From Chloroflexota bacterium (GTDB lineage Bacteria > Chloroflexota > Dormibacteria > CF-121), in NCBI GenBank assembly GCA_005880615.1, contig VBID01000121.1, forward strand, positions 1 through 39,999: DNA of 39,999 bases. Direction: 5' to 3'. A model generated the notes under the pieces. That model did no database searches, was not told where the DNA came from, and saw only the letters and a program-made list of their open reading frames with translations. This document shows, piece after piece, positions 30,837-39,999 of this stretch. The translations under genes and the position numbers were made by a program. How positions within the stretch are numbered: the first letter of the stretch is position 1; the number at the start of each line of letters is the position of its first letter.

Positions 30837-30865
30837 ACCATACCAGATTTCGGCACCAACGACAA
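30837..30865 (-). promoter_or_regulatory. Promoter of the LCP gene
   Basis: Minus strand TTGTCG (30865-30860), 17-nt spacer, TATGGT (30842-30837) with an extended TGG before it. It implies a 5' leader of about 100 nt to the ATG at 30729, unlike the leaderless genes elsewhere. Confidence 0.6.
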
Positions 30866-30936
30866 GACGGAACATTTGTGCCATAGCTTGCTCAGACGAC
30901 CAGTTCGACGTATACGCCGGCCCTTTGGCCGAGGGG

Positions 30937-30964
30937 GGATCGGTGTGCGTTTGCACGCCGATCC
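30937..30964. other. Strong 12-bp hairpin upstream of the LCP promoter
   Basis: GGATCGGTGTGC (30937-30948), loop GTTT, GCACGCCGATCC (30953-30964); a single T-G wobble on the plus strand. No T-tract follows on the minus strand. The rest of the 30866-31045 gap shows a second hairpin (31021-31040) and no gene. Confidence 0.5.
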
Positions 30965-31020
30965 GGCGGGGTCACGGCCGAAGAGCGAGCCGCGGCGAGC
31001 ATGGCTTGACACAGCCGAAG

Positions 31021-31040
31021 CGGGGGGGTCTGCCCCCCGG
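31021..31040. repeat. GGGGG-TCTGC-CCCCC hairpin
   Basis: CGGGGGGGTCTGCCCCCCGG, a few bp after the HD-GYP stop. Inverted relative to, but otherwise like, the AAGGGGGCAGATCCCCCTT hairpin at 35662-35680, so a second small dispersed hairpin motif may exist in this genome. Confidence 0.5.
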
Positions 31041-31045
31041 TCAGG

Positions 31046-32107
31046 TCAGATCGACCCGGCGAGCGCCTCGACCATGCGCGGATCCCACTGGCTGCCCGCT
31101 CCCCGCCACAACTCGGTGAGGGCCTCCGAGCGGCTGCGCCGGGGACGATGGGGCCGGTCGTTGAGCATGGCCAGGTAGGCGTCAACCACCGCCACCGCAC
31201 GGGCCAGGAGCGGGATGGCCGGGCCGCTCAGCCCTTCCGGATATCCGCTGCCGTCGAAACGCTCGTGGTGGTAGAGGACGATAGGCAACAGGGGCGCCGC
31301 CGCGGCGTGGTCGCGCAGTAATGACGCGCCGATCACGGGATGCGCTTCCATAGCCTGGCGCTCGTCCGGTGAAAGGGGGCCGGCTTTTTGCCAGATGGCG
31401 TCCAGGACCCCGATCCGGCCGAGGTCGTAAAGGAGCAGCGCCGCCTGCAGGGCGTGGCGCTCGACCTCGGTCAGGGCCAGGGCGCCCGCCAGCCGGTCGC
31501 CCACGCGCTGACGCTCCGACATCTCGCCCACCCGGCTGCCGTCCTCCAGGTAGGCGCGAATCGACTCGAACATGCGCAGGTCACCCAGCGCCAGCGAGAG
31601 CCAGGCATCCTCAGGCCGGCTGGACGTGGCCCGTAGCTCGTGCCAGGCGACGACGCCCCCGCCGCGTTGCCGGGCGGCGGCCCAGGCAGCGCGGGCCCGC
31701 CCTTCCAGGTCGCGGGCATGGCTGGCATCGGCAGGGTAGGCCGCGATGCCGACGCTGACACTGACCGGCCCGGCGGCCGTTCTCGTCAGGCCCGCCCGCA
31801 GCCGGGCCGCGATCGTGTTCTCCGCGCCATAAGCGGTGGCGTATGGGCACAGAAGTGCCACCAGTCCATCTCCCAGGTCAAAGGTCTGATCCATGAGCCG
31901 CGCCCCCACATGCGCAACCGCCTCCCGAGCCACCCGGCGGTTGGACTCCAGGGTGCCATGCGAGATCGCCTGGAGCTCCAGCATCAGCAGCGCCAGCGCG
32001 TGTTGGCCGCGGCCGGCCCGGTTCACTTCGCGGTCCAACGCCTTCACGAATGCCCGGCGCGACTCGAGCCGACGCCGGCGAGGCGACCACCATTTGAAAC
32101 CGTTCAT
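31046..32107 (-). CDS. Degenerate GGDEF plus HD-GYP-like protein (His of HD replaced)
   Basis: 353 aa, ATGA overlap with the preceding GAF protein. N-terminal GGDEF-like fold (about 15-150: FVKALDREVNRAGRGQHALA, LMDQTFDLGDGLVALLC in place of GGDEF, VSVSVGIAAYPADASHA) and C-terminal HD-GYP domain (about 180-330): LLYDLGRIGVLDAIWQKAG, HPVIGASLLR, VLYHHERFDGSGYPEGLSG, AVAVVDAYLAML. The GYP motif and the HH and D ligands are kept, but the first HD pair reads YD. Loss of that His removes a metal ligand, so c-di-GMP hydrolysis is doubtful; it may be a c-di-GMP sensor. Last gene of the cpaF operon. Confidence 0.85.
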   Translation of the reverse strand: MNGFKWWSPRRRRLESRRAFVKALDREVNRAGRGQHALALLMLELQAISHGTLESNRRVAREAVAHVGARLMDQTFDLGDGLVALLCPYATAYGAENTIAARLRAGLTRTAAGPVSVSVGIAAYPADASHARDLEGRARAAWAAARQRGGGVVAWHELRATSSRPEDAWLSLALGDLRMFESIRAYLEDGSRVGEMSERQRVGDRLAGALALTEVERHALQAALLLYDLGRIGVLDAIWQKAGPLSPDERQAMEAHPVIGASLLRDHAAAAPLLPIVLYHHERFDGSGYPEGLSGPAIPLLARAVAVVDAYLAMLNDRPHRPRRSRSEALTELWRGAGSQWDPRMVEALAGSI

Positions 32108-34026
32108 GCCGCCCTGTACCTCCCCAGCTCCCGTTCCAGCTCCGCGATCCGGAACTGGAGCTGCTGGATGTAGCGTTCGCGCCCCATGAGCCGGGTGTTG
32201 ACGGAGGCGGTGGTCTGCAGCTGGGTCTTGATCCGTTCCTCCCGGCGGACCAGCTTGAGCGCTGCGGCGGCCTGATCCGAAAACCGCTGGAGCTGTTCGA
32301 GCTGGGCGGGGGAGAACGGGTCGAGCGTGCTCCGGTAGACGTGAATGACCCCGATGATGGCTGTTTGCTGCTCGGGGTCGCCGCCGGGCTCGGACCGGAG
32401 CAGGAGTTCGGTCTCGGCGGACGGGGTGGCCGGCGCGGTCATGCACGGGATCGATGCCAAAAGGCGCATGCCAGCGGCCTCGGCTCGTTCGAACAGGCCG
32501 GCCGGCAGGATCTCCTTCATGGCCGCCACCCACGGCTGGCCGGAGCGGATGACGTCGAGGGCCGCCGGCTGGCTCCAGGCGATTCGGTCCCGGAGGACCT
32601 CGGCGGGAATGTTCTGGGAGCCGATGACCTCCAGCTGGCCCTTGCTGTCCTGCAACGCCACCAGCGCGGCGCTGCCGCCGGCCAGTTCGCACGCGCTGCG
32701 GCAGATGATGGCCACCGCATCTTTGACTTCGGTCGCCGCGAAGAGGTCGCCGGTCTTTCGAACCAGGGTCGTCAGCTCAGCCTGACGCTGCTTGAGGAAG
32801 TCGACCAGCCGGGCGTTGGTCAACGCGCGGGCGGCGTCGCTTCCAACTCGAGCCAGGTTCTTCAGGTCCTCGTCGGTAAACGGGTCGTTGGCCGAGCGGA
32901 CCAGGGTCAGGACCCCGAGACCATCGTTGCCCTCCAGCAGCGGGACGGCGATGAACGATCGCGGTTGGTGCGAGGGGTCGCTGGCCTTGAACCGCGCATC
33001 GTTGCGGCTGTCGCGCACCAACACCGGCTGGCGATGCGACAGCGCCCACCCGGCAATCCCCTCCCCGACCTTGAAGCGCGACATCTGGCTGACGTCGATC
33101 GGACTGTTGCGGGCGGCTTCGATCTTCAGGGTCTCCTGCACGCTGTCCGCCAGCGCCAGCGTCCCGCGTTCAAAGCGCACCAGCTCGGAGGCGGCGTCCA
33201 GAATGCTGTCCAGGGCGGCCCGCCACTCGACCGCGGTGGACAGGCGCTGGGCGGCCTTGATGGTCGCCTGGGAGGTCTCCAGCGCGTGCTCTACCTCGGC
33301 CAGCTGGGCTCGTGCCACGTCGCAACGGGCATCGACCGCGTCGTATTCGATTTTCAGCCGCGCATGCTCGGCTTCCAGCGCCGACAGACGAGCCAGCTTG
33401 GCCTGCATACCGGCCAGGTTGGTCTTCTGGTTGGCGGTCTCCTGGGTCAGTTGGGCGATCATCTGCTTCCACTGGTCCTCGGCACTCCCCAGGGCCGCAA
33501 TCTGCGTGTCCCGGGCGGCCAGCGTGGCATGAGCGGACGCCACCTCGGCAGCCAACCGGTCACGCTCCGCCTGCAGCCCGTCCCGGCTGCCGGCTAAATC
33601 GGCCACCCGCCGGCTCAGCGACTGTCGCTCGCGGTCCACCGCTTCATAGGCCGCCCGCAGGGTGGCGTGCTGCGGAATCAGGCTTTCCAGCTCCTGGACT
33701 CGGGCGGCGTGCTCGACGAAGGAGGCGTGGCTGGCCGCCAGCTGCGATTCGAGGCTCTTGGTGACGTCCGTCAGCCGTTGGACCTCGGCCTGCAAGCCGG
33801 TGACCTTCTGTTGGCTGCCGGCCAGCGCCTGCTCGGATTCGCGCTTCGCCCTGGTCAGGGTGTCCATCTCCTGACGCAGCTGGCGACGCCCGGCCTGGGC
33901 GACTTTCAGCTGGGCCTGCAGTTGCGAGAGTTCCTCAGAGGGCGCCACCGGCGACGACGCCTTGGGCGGCGACACTGGCGGTCCGGGCGCCGGCTTCCGC
34001 CGCCACGGGAAAAACCCACCCGGCAT
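32104..34026 (-). CDS. Long coiled-coil protein with two GAF domains
   Basis: 640 aa. After a short Pro-rich N-terminus (PWRRKPAPGPPVSPP) residues about 32-245 form a continuous coiled coil (LSQLQAQLKVAQAGRRQLRQ, KSLESQLAASHASF, LSRRVADLAGSRDG, LTQETANQKTNL, ALEAEHARLKIEYDA). GAF 1 about 255-395 (FERGTLALADS, FKVGEGIAGWALSHRQPVLV, PRSFIAVPLL); GAF 2 about 410-580 (VKDAVAIICRSACELAGG). A short C-terminal coiled coil ends the chain. No catalytic domain or TM segment. Probably a cytoplasmic sensor scaffold working with the CpaF ATPase. Starts 2 bp after cpaF ends and overlaps the HD-GYP gene, so all three are coupled. Confidence 0.85.
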   Translation of the reverse strand: MPGGFFPWRRKPAPGPPVSPPKASSPVAPSEELSQLQAQLKVAQAGRRQLRQEMDTLTRAKRESEQALAGSQQKVTGLQAEVQRLTDVTKSLESQLAASHASFVEHAARVQELESLIPQHATLRAAYEAVDRERQSLSRRVADLAGSRDGLQAERDRLAAEVASAHATLAARDTQIAALGSAEDQWKQMIAQLTQETANQKTNLAGMQAKLARLSALEAEHARLKIEYDAVDARCDVARAQLAEVEHALETSQATIKAAQRLSTAVEWRAALDSILDAASELVRFERGTLALADSVQETLKIEAARNSPIDVSQMSRFKVGEGIAGWALSHRQPVLVRDSRNDARFKASDPSHQPRSFIAVPLLEGNDGLGVLTLVRSANDPFTDEDLKNLARVGSDAARALTNARLVDFLKQRQAELTTLVRKTGDLFAATEVKDAVAIICRSACELAGGSAALVALQDSKGQLEVIGSQNIPAEVLRDRIAWSQPAALDVIRSGQPWVAAMKEILPAGLFERAEAAGMRLLASIPCMTAPATPSAETELLLRSEPGGDPEQQTAIIGVIHVYRSTLDPFSPAQLEQLQRFSDQAAAALKLVRREERIKTQLQTTASVNTRLMGRERYIQQLQFRIAELERELGRYRAA

Positions 34027-34028
34027 GG

Positions 34029-35474
<1,446 letters not shown>

Positions 35475-35496
35475 GCAAACCTCCGGAACTTCGTCC

Positions 35497-35591
35497 CGCA
35501 GGGAACGTTATGCGAGAGTAGCCTGCGCCTGCCCCCTGCTCTATCTGCCGTCCGGCCCGGCTTCGCTGCCGAACGGCCCATGGCGCAGGCT
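35497..35591 (-). promoter_or_regulatory. Structured 5' leader of cpaF (candidate regulatory RNA)
   Basis: On the minus strand a perfect 10-bp stem AGCCTGCGCC/GGCGCAGGCT (35591-35582 with 35529-35520) encloses a 9-bp stem CCGTTCGGC/GCCGGACGG (35576-35568 with 35556-35548). The inner stem has one U-G pair that is C-A on the plus strand, so the minus strand is the one that folds fully. A further small hairpin GTTCC-ctgc-GGGAC lies just before the SD. I see no match to c-di-GMP riboswitch motifs. Confidence 0.5.
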
Positions 35592-35653
35592 TCTCCCGCA
35601 AAAAGCAACGCGCCCCGTAACGGAATCTGGCGTCCGCCCCCCTCCGGCGCAGA

Positions 35654-35733
35654 GACTCGACAAGGGGGCAGATCCCCCTTCCGGCGGTTGCTGCGAGTCG
35701 TCAAGAGCCGCCACGGCTCTTTCTCTTGACGAC
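35654..35733. other. Cluster of perfect inverted repeats between response regulator and cpaF
   Basis: AAGGGGG-CAGAT-CCCCCTT (35662-35680) inside GACTCG (35654-35659)/CGAGTC (35694-35699), followed by an 11-bp inverted repeat GTCGTCAAGAG (35697-35707)/CTCTTGACGAC (35723-35733) that competes with an inner hairpin AAGAGCCG-cca-CGGCTCTT (35703-35721). Possible bidirectional terminator or alternating RNA structure. No gene is seen in 35475-35820. Confidence 0.5.
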
Positions 35734-35820
35734 ATCGCACCGGCACTGCGTAAATCGCAGCGCCTGCCCGCCGACCCCCTCGGCCTCCGGCCGTGCCGTA
35801 CTAAGCGTGGCCCCGCTGCG

Positions 35821-36498
35821 CTAACTGGCCTTTTTCTCGGGCTCGTCCAGCAGGCCGTGCTGGGTGGCCCAGACGGCGGCCTGGGCACGGGAGGTCAGGT
35901 TCAGCTTGCTCAGGATGTTGGAGACGTGGTGCTTGACCGTCTTGTCAGACAGGAAGAGGTCGGCCGCAATCTGCTTGTTGGTCTTCCCGTGGGCGGCTAG
36001 CCGGAGGACCCGCTTCTCCTGCTCCGACAGGGCGGCCTTCTCCACGTCGTCCGAGGCGGCCGCCATCTTGCGGATCCGCTCCAGGACCTTGCGGGTAACT
36101 TCCGGATCCAGCAGCGACCGGCCCTCGTAGACCGACACGACGGCATCGATGAGGGCCTTCTTGTCGATCTCCTTGAGCAGGTAGCCCGAGGCCCCGGCCA
36201 TGATCGACTCGTAGACTGCATCCTCGTCGGCGAAGGACGTCAGCATGATCACCCGGGCCCCCAGGTTGCGACCCAGGATCTCGCGGCAGGCGTCGATCCC
36301 GCTACCCCCGGGCATCCGGACGTCCAACAAGACGACGTCCGGCCGCAGCAGCGACGTCTGATACACGGCATGGTGGGGGGAGGTGGCCTCGCCGACGACC
36401 CGGATCCGGGGGTTCGACTCCAGCAAGGATCGCAGGCCCAGGCGGACCATCTCGTGGTCGTCGGCGATCAGCAGCTTGATCTCGGGCAGCTCGCTCAT
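35821..36498 (-). CDS. NarL/DevR-type response regulator
   Basis: 225 aa. Receiver domain about 6-125 with ADDHE acidic pocket, phospho-acceptor D59 in LLDVRMPG, T in MLTSF and K in YLLKEID. LuxR/GerE helix-turn-helix about 155-215 (LSEQEKRVLRLAAHGKTNKQ, IAADLFLSDKTVKHHVSNIL). Complete. The AtgA-type overlap with the kinase (36495-36498) means it receives phosphate from it. DevR/NarL likeness is from family pattern; target genes unknown, but cpaF lies next downstream on the same strand. Confidence 0.94.
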   Translation of the reverse strand: MSELPEIKLLIADDHEMVRLGLRSLLESNPRIRVVGEATSPHHAVYQTSLLRPDVVLLDVRMPGGSGIDACREILGRNLGARVIMLTSFADEDAVYESIMAGASGYLLKEIDKKALIDAVVSVYEGRSLLDPEVTRKVLERIRKMAAASDDVEKAALSEQEKRVLRLAAHGKTNKQIAADLFLSDKTVKHHVSNILSKLNLTSRAQAAVWATQHGLLDEPEKKAS

Positions 36499-38231
36499 CG
36501 GTAGGGAATCACCGCCTCCAGCCGGCTGCCGTGACCGGGAGCGCTGTCCACGCTGACCGTCCCATTGAGGTCGCGCACGCGCTCCTCGATGTTGGCCAGG
36601 CCGTGGCCATGTCCGATCTCGGGCGCGCCTCGCCGCGCTGGGTCAAATCCGATACCGTCGTCCGCGATCCGGAGCCGGACGCCTTCCGGCTGGAACTCGA
36701 GGAGCAAGGTGGCGGTGCGGGCGCTGGCGTGCTTGTAAATGTTGGCCAGCGTCTCCTGGATGATCCGGAAGAGCGCAATCGAGATCTCGGGCGACAGCTC
36801 CCGCCCCCCGGTTTTTCCGATCTGGGTCACCACATCGATCGAGGTGGCCTGCTGGAATTGCCGGCACAGGTCCGCGATCCACTGGCCGATCTCCTTCTCC
36901 CGCATGATGATCGGCCGCAGCTGGTAGATGAACGTCCGCATCTCGGACAACACATGGTTCACCTGCTCCACCGATTGGGTCAGGATGGTGGCCGCCGCCG
37001 GCGGATCGGCCTGGAGCAGGTCGCGCGCATGTTCCAGGTTCAGCCCGAGGGCGTACACATATTGGACGATGCCGTCGTGCAGGTCGCGGGCGATGCGGTT
37101 GCGCTCGCCGACCACCGCCATCTGGTTGACCTGCTCCTGGACGCGACCCTGCAACCGGAGCCGCTCCATCCCCAGGGCCACCTGGCGACCCACCTCGTTG
37201 AGCAGTTCAACCTCAGCCGGGCCGGCGTCGGCCCCGGGCGCGAACCCGACCACCAGCGCCGCCAGCAGCTGGTCGTGCCAGCGGATCGGAACGATGACCA
37301 GCTGGCGGGCTGCCAACCGGGTGAAGACGACCTCCGGGATCAGGTCACGAAGGTCAGTGGGGTCAACCACGATGGGGTCGTGCGCGTCGCGCAAGGCGCG
37401 ACCCAGCGGAAAGGCGTCAATCCGCTGTTTGACCACCCCCTGCAAGATCGAGGTAGGCTCGTCGCCGCCCTCGAAGACGCCCGCGATGGTGGCCAGGTCT
37501 TCGTCGGGGAGGAAGATGGCGGCGCCGCGGGCTCGCATGGTCACGGCCACCCGTTTAACGGCGCGCTGCAGCAATTCCGGCACAGTGACGGCCTCGCTGC
37601 AAGCCTGGGCCGCCTCCAGCAGGGCTTCTGCGCGCCGGCGCGACGCCCGCTCGGTCTCGAAGAGCCGCGAATGTTCGATGGCGACCGCGGCCTGGCCCGC
37701 GACAGCTTCCACCAGGCGCTGGTGATCCGGCCCGAACGGCTCCGCCGCCGGCCGCACCAGCACCAACGCACCCAGCACCCCGGTGGCGGTGCGGAGGGGG
37801 GCCGCCAGCACGGTCCGCGCTTGGCGGGCCGGCCCGGTGGACTTGTAGCGCGCGTCCACCGCCGAGTTGGCGATGAGGGCGGTGGTGGCATGCTGCACCA
37901 CCCAGCCGACCACGCCCTCTCCCACTTTGAAGCTGGTCAGCTCGGCTAGGGATACCGGGACGCCAATGGCGGCTTTGACTTTCAGCTCTCGACCGCCGTC
38001 ATCCAGCAAGAAGACGGTGGCCGCGTCGAAGGCGATGGTGGCGTTGAGCCGCTCCAGTGTGTCTCGCAGCGTCTGGTCCAGGTCTAGCGACGTGCTGAGG
38101 GCAGCGCTGATCTGGGTCAAGAGCCGGAAGGAGGGCTCGGGGCTGACGCTCCCGCCCGGCAGCAGTCGAAGACGGGAGCTGCGTGGCCGCCGAGGCCCGG
38201 AGGACGACAGGCCCCGTGGCTGGTCGGTCAC
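36495..38231 (-). CDS. GAF-GAF sensor histidine kinase (DevS/NarX-type HisKA_3)
   Basis: 578 aa, soluble. GAF 1 about 30-185 (FRLLTQISAALSTSLDLDQT, FKVGEGVVGWVVQHA), GAF 2 about 200-360 (LLEAAQACSEAVTVPELLQ, LVIVPIRWHDQLLAALVVGF), HisKA_3 dimerisation with phospho-acceptor H385 (RNRIARDLHDGIVQYVYALG), HATPase_c about 470-575 (N-box LFRIIQETLANIYKHA, G1 RIADDGIGFDP, G2 GHGHGLANIEERV). Autophosphorylates and passes phosphate to the coupled regulator. GTG start, 6 nt after TAGACT (38243-38238). No TM segments, so it senses an internal signal (ligand such as heme, or redox, cannot be told). Confidence 0.94.
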   Translation of the reverse strand: MTDQPRGLSSSGPRRPRSSRLRLLPGGSVSPEPSFRLLTQISAALSTSLDLDQTLRDTLERLNATIAFDAATVFLLDDGGRELKVKAAIGVPVSLAELTSFKVGEGVVGWVVQHATTALIANSAVDARYKSTGPARQARTVLAAPLRTATGVLGALVLVRPAAEPFGPDHQRLVEAVAGQAAVAIEHSRLFETERASRRRAEALLEAAQACSEAVTVPELLQRAVKRVAVTMRARGAAIFLPDEDLATIAGVFEGGDEPTSILQGVVKQRIDAFPLGRALRDAHDPIVVDPTDLRDLIPEVVFTRLAARQLVIVPIRWHDQLLAALVVGFAPGADAGPAEVELLNEVGRQVALGMERLRLQGRVQEQVNQMAVVGERNRIARDLHDGIVQYVYALGLNLEHARDLLQADPPAAATILTQSVEQVNHVLSEMRTFIYQLRPIIMREKEIGQWIADLCRQFQQATSIDVVTQIGKTGGRELSPEISIALFRIIQETLANIYKHASARTATLLLEFQPEGVRLRIADDGIGFDPARRGAPEIGHGHGLANIEERVRDLNGTVSVDSAPGHGSRLEAVIPYR

Positions 38232-38237
38232 GGTGGG

Positions 38238-38243
38238 AGTCTA
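38238..38243 (-). promoter_or_regulatory. -10 element (TAGACT) of the leaderless kinase operon
   Basis: TAGACT, CCCACC, then the GTG at 38231. Same hexamer and spacing as the MBL gene. Confidence 0.58.
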
Positions 38244-38335
38244 GGTGACGATCGCGTGAGGGTCTATCGAAGTCCTGTTCACGATCGCTGACGCGGCGGC
38301 AACGGTTCTGTGAAGGTTGCGCGGGAAGGGGTCGA

Positions 38336-38341
38336 TAAACT
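38336..38341 (+). promoter_or_regulatory. -10 element (TAAACT) of the leaderless TPR-CAP gene
   Basis: TAAACT, GAACTT, then the GTG at 38348. The divergent start codons are 116 bp apart. Confidence 0.58.
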
Positions 38342-38347
38342 GAACTT

Positions 38348-39999
38348 GTGAGACGGCTGGCGTCCATCCTCATCGCCTTGCTGGTCACGGCCTGCACCCC
38401 GGTTCCGCACCACACCGGCCCCACCGTGCAAACGGCACTGGACTTGATGTTCCACAACCGCTACGCGGCGGCGGCGGCCCAATTCCAGCAACTGATCCGC
38501 GACCATCCGCGGGACCCCCAACCCCACGCCGCCTACGCCCTGCTCTTGAACTACCAGCTCAAACAGGCCGACGCGCTCAAAGAGGCGACGGCTGCTTCCA
38601 GCCTGGCGCCCCAGGACGGCTATGCCCTGACCGTCCTCACGCGGGTCCAGGACTGGAACAACCAGCTCAATGCGGCGGCGCAGACGGGCGGGGTGGCCGT
38701 GAGGATCGCCGGGCACTCGTCGCTGGCGCACTCGTTCTACGGCGAGGCGCTCGCCGACCTGGGGAACTATTCGGACGCCCAGGCCGAGCTGAAGACGGCC
38801 GCCTCGCTGGCCACCACCGCCTATGAGAAGGCCGAAGTGGAGCGGAACTGGGGCAACTTCTACCGCGACAAGCGCGACTACCCCGCAGCTCTGACGCACC
38901 TGCGGGCGGCGGCCGGTGCCCAGCCCGACTGGATCGAGCGGTTGCTGGAGCTGGCCAACTTCTCCATCAACCGGGGCGACCTCGCGGCGGCGACGGCCTT
39001 CCTGCAGCGGGCCAGCCTGCTGGCCCCGGATGATCCCAGCCTGCGCGAGCAGCTTGGCGAGACCGCCCTGCTAGCCCAGGACTACCTGGTGGCCAAAACG
39101 GCCTACCAGGCGGCCCTGCGATTGCAGCCGGGCAACGCGCTCGACCTGAAGCTCTTAGGAGACATCGCGGTGGCCCTCGACCACGACTTCAAGGCCGCGG
39201 AGTCGGATGAGCGGGCAGCCCTGTCGGCGCAGGCGTCGGATGTGGAAGCGGGCTCCTACCTGGTGGCGCTCCTCCGCTACCTGGAGAACGATCCGAAAGC
39301 CGCCACCGAGGCAGCCGCCACCAGTGTGGTCCCGGAGGGCGGCCGCGGCACGGCCAGCCAGTTCGTCAACCTGGATCAGGTGGCCAGCGTCCGCCAGGAT
39401 GAGGCATTGGCCGCCATCAACCGCTACCGGCGGATCGCCGGCCTTCCGGCAATTGCGATGTCCAGCGTCATCCACCAGTCGACTCTGTCCCACGCCTACT
39501 ACACTTTTTTCAACGGGGCCAGCCCCGCCATCCGCGACCTGGGCATTCATCGCGAGGTCCGCGCCGGCCTCGGCTACACCGGTGACAACGTCCTCACCCG
39601 GGCCGAGCACTTCGGCTACCCGGCCCGCTCCATGACCGAAGACATCACCCACCGCGATACCCCAACGGCGGCCGTCACCGATTGGATCGACTCCGTGTTC
39701 CACCGCATCCCGATCCTGCGCGCGGACCTGCTGGAGGCGGGCTACGGCGATGCCAGCCTGGGACCGCTAACGGTCCAGGTGCTGGACATGGCGTACCGCG
39801 ACGGGGCCCGCAACCCGGGCCGGATCGTCCTCTACCCCGCCCCTGATCAGACGGAGGTCCCGCCGGCGTTCTACGGCAACGAGATTCCGGATCCGGCGCC
39901 CAACGCCCCCTATCCAGTCGGCTACCCGATCACCGCGATCTTCGACCGAACGGCTTCGGTCGCCATCCAGAGCTGGCAGTTGCAGGATGGATCGGGTCA
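38348..39999 (+). CDS. Lipoprotein with TPR array and CAP/SCP domain (3' end off the window)
   Basis: At least 550 codons from the GTG at 38348. Signal peptide MRRLASILIALLVTAC with lipobox VTAC. Residues about 25-320 are TPR repeats (MFHNRYAAAAAQFQQLIRDH, SFYGEALADLGNYSDAQAEL, NFYRDKRDYPAALTHLRAAA, DYLVAKTAYQAALRLQPGNA). About 355-480 is a CAP/SCP domain: AINRYRRIAGLPAIAMSSVI, SHAYYTFFNG, ARSMTEDITHRD, WIDSVFHRIPILRADLLEAG. CAP domains bind lipids or peptides or cut proteins. A further extracellular region continues beyond the end. TPR plus CAP in one lipoprotein is an uncommon arrangement. Confidence 0.85.
   Translation, partial: MRRLASILIALLVTACTPVPHHTGPTVQTALDLMFHNRYAAAAAQFQQLIRDHPRDPQPHAAYALLLNYQLKQADALKEATAASSLAPQDGYALTVLTRVQDWNNQLNAAAQTGGVAVRIAGHSSLAHSFYGEALADLGNYSDAQAELKTAASLATTAYEKAEVERNWGNFYRDKRDYPAALTHLRAAAGAQPDWIERLLELANFSINRGDLAAATAFLQRASLLAPDDPSLREQLGETALLAQDYLVAKTAYQAALRLQPGNALDLKLLGDIAVALDHDFKAAESDERAALSAQASDVEAGSYLVALLRYLENDPKAATEAAATSVVPEGGRGTASQFVNLDQVASVRQDEALAAINRYRRIAGLPAIAMSSVIHQSTLSHAYYTFFNGASPAIRDLGIHREVRAGLGYTGDNVLTRAEHFGYPARSMTEDITHRDTPTAAVTDWIDSVFHRIPILRADLLEAGYGDASLGPLTVQVLDMAYRDGARNPGRIVLYPAPDQTEVPPAFYGNEIPDPAPNAPYPVGYPITAIFDRTASVAIQSWQLQDGSG

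Noticed and set aside
35475-35820. c-di-GMP (GEMM) riboswitch upstream of cpaF
   Set aside because: The GCAAAG/GGCAAACC-type conserved segments are not present; only unassigned stems remain.

Overview
Organism. The window is uniformly GC-rich, with dense gene packing, many 1-4 bp start/stop overlaps (ATGA, GTGA, TGATG) and frequent GTG starts. The gene content fits a Terrabacteria lineage of the Chloroflexota / Candidatus Dormibacterota type: F420-type flavoenzymes (Ddn-like, PPOX), a DevS/DevR-like two-component pair, a CpaF/TadA ATPase, LCP and CAP-domain proteins. The placement is inference from gene families and style; there is no rRNA here to confirm it. At least eight genes have a TANNNT -10 hexamer 6-7 nt before the start codon, which suggests widespread leaderless transcription.

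Layout. 1-1858: start of ychF, a K+ channel, a strongly SD-led 55-codon gene inside the channel's 3' end, and a poly-Pro lipoprotein. 1822-4869 (minus): a compact set with a VirB6/TrbL-like membrane protein, two small membrane proteins, an M23 peptidase, ssb and small ORFs. 4943-8836: Ddn-like protein, membrane-anchored propeller-like protein, msrB, and a PocR-GAF-degenerate GGDEF sensor. 8962-13719: ABC exporter, a tandem-duplicated thymidine kinase in one chain, and an M20 amidohydrolase. 13917-17446: PPOX oxidoreductase, MBL hydrolase, endonuclease IV, HAD hydrolase, XRE regulator.

17447-19478 is a 2,032-bp unit bounded by 19-bp imperfect inverted repeats and a TAA target duplication that coincides with the stop codon of the XRE gene. 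It carries an IS5-type transposase split by a frameshift, an alpha/beta-hydrolase homologue lacking catalytic Ser and His, and a tRNA(CAT) gene with an abnormal T-loop. This is the most unusual locus in the window.

19554-27654: LppX-like protein, dinB-moaC, a zinc-ribbon protein with QPDYGQ repeats, DUF72, an SF1-helicase homologue lacking Walker A, and a mog/moaB-type gene. 27685-30729: deoxyribosyltransferase-like protein, small ORFs, LCP protein. 31046-38231 (minus) is a signalling block: DevS-like kinase and DevR-like regulator, then a structured intergenic region, then cpaF, a coiled-coil/GAF protein and a degenerate GGDEF/HD-GYP protein. 38348-end: a TPR-CAP lipoprotein that runs off the window.

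Two dispersed repeat families punctuate the intergenic gaps: G-rich CTCCC/GGGAGG hairpin repeats, and a palindromic-ended MITE-like element (two copies) that touches the dinB promoter and the DUF72 stop codon.
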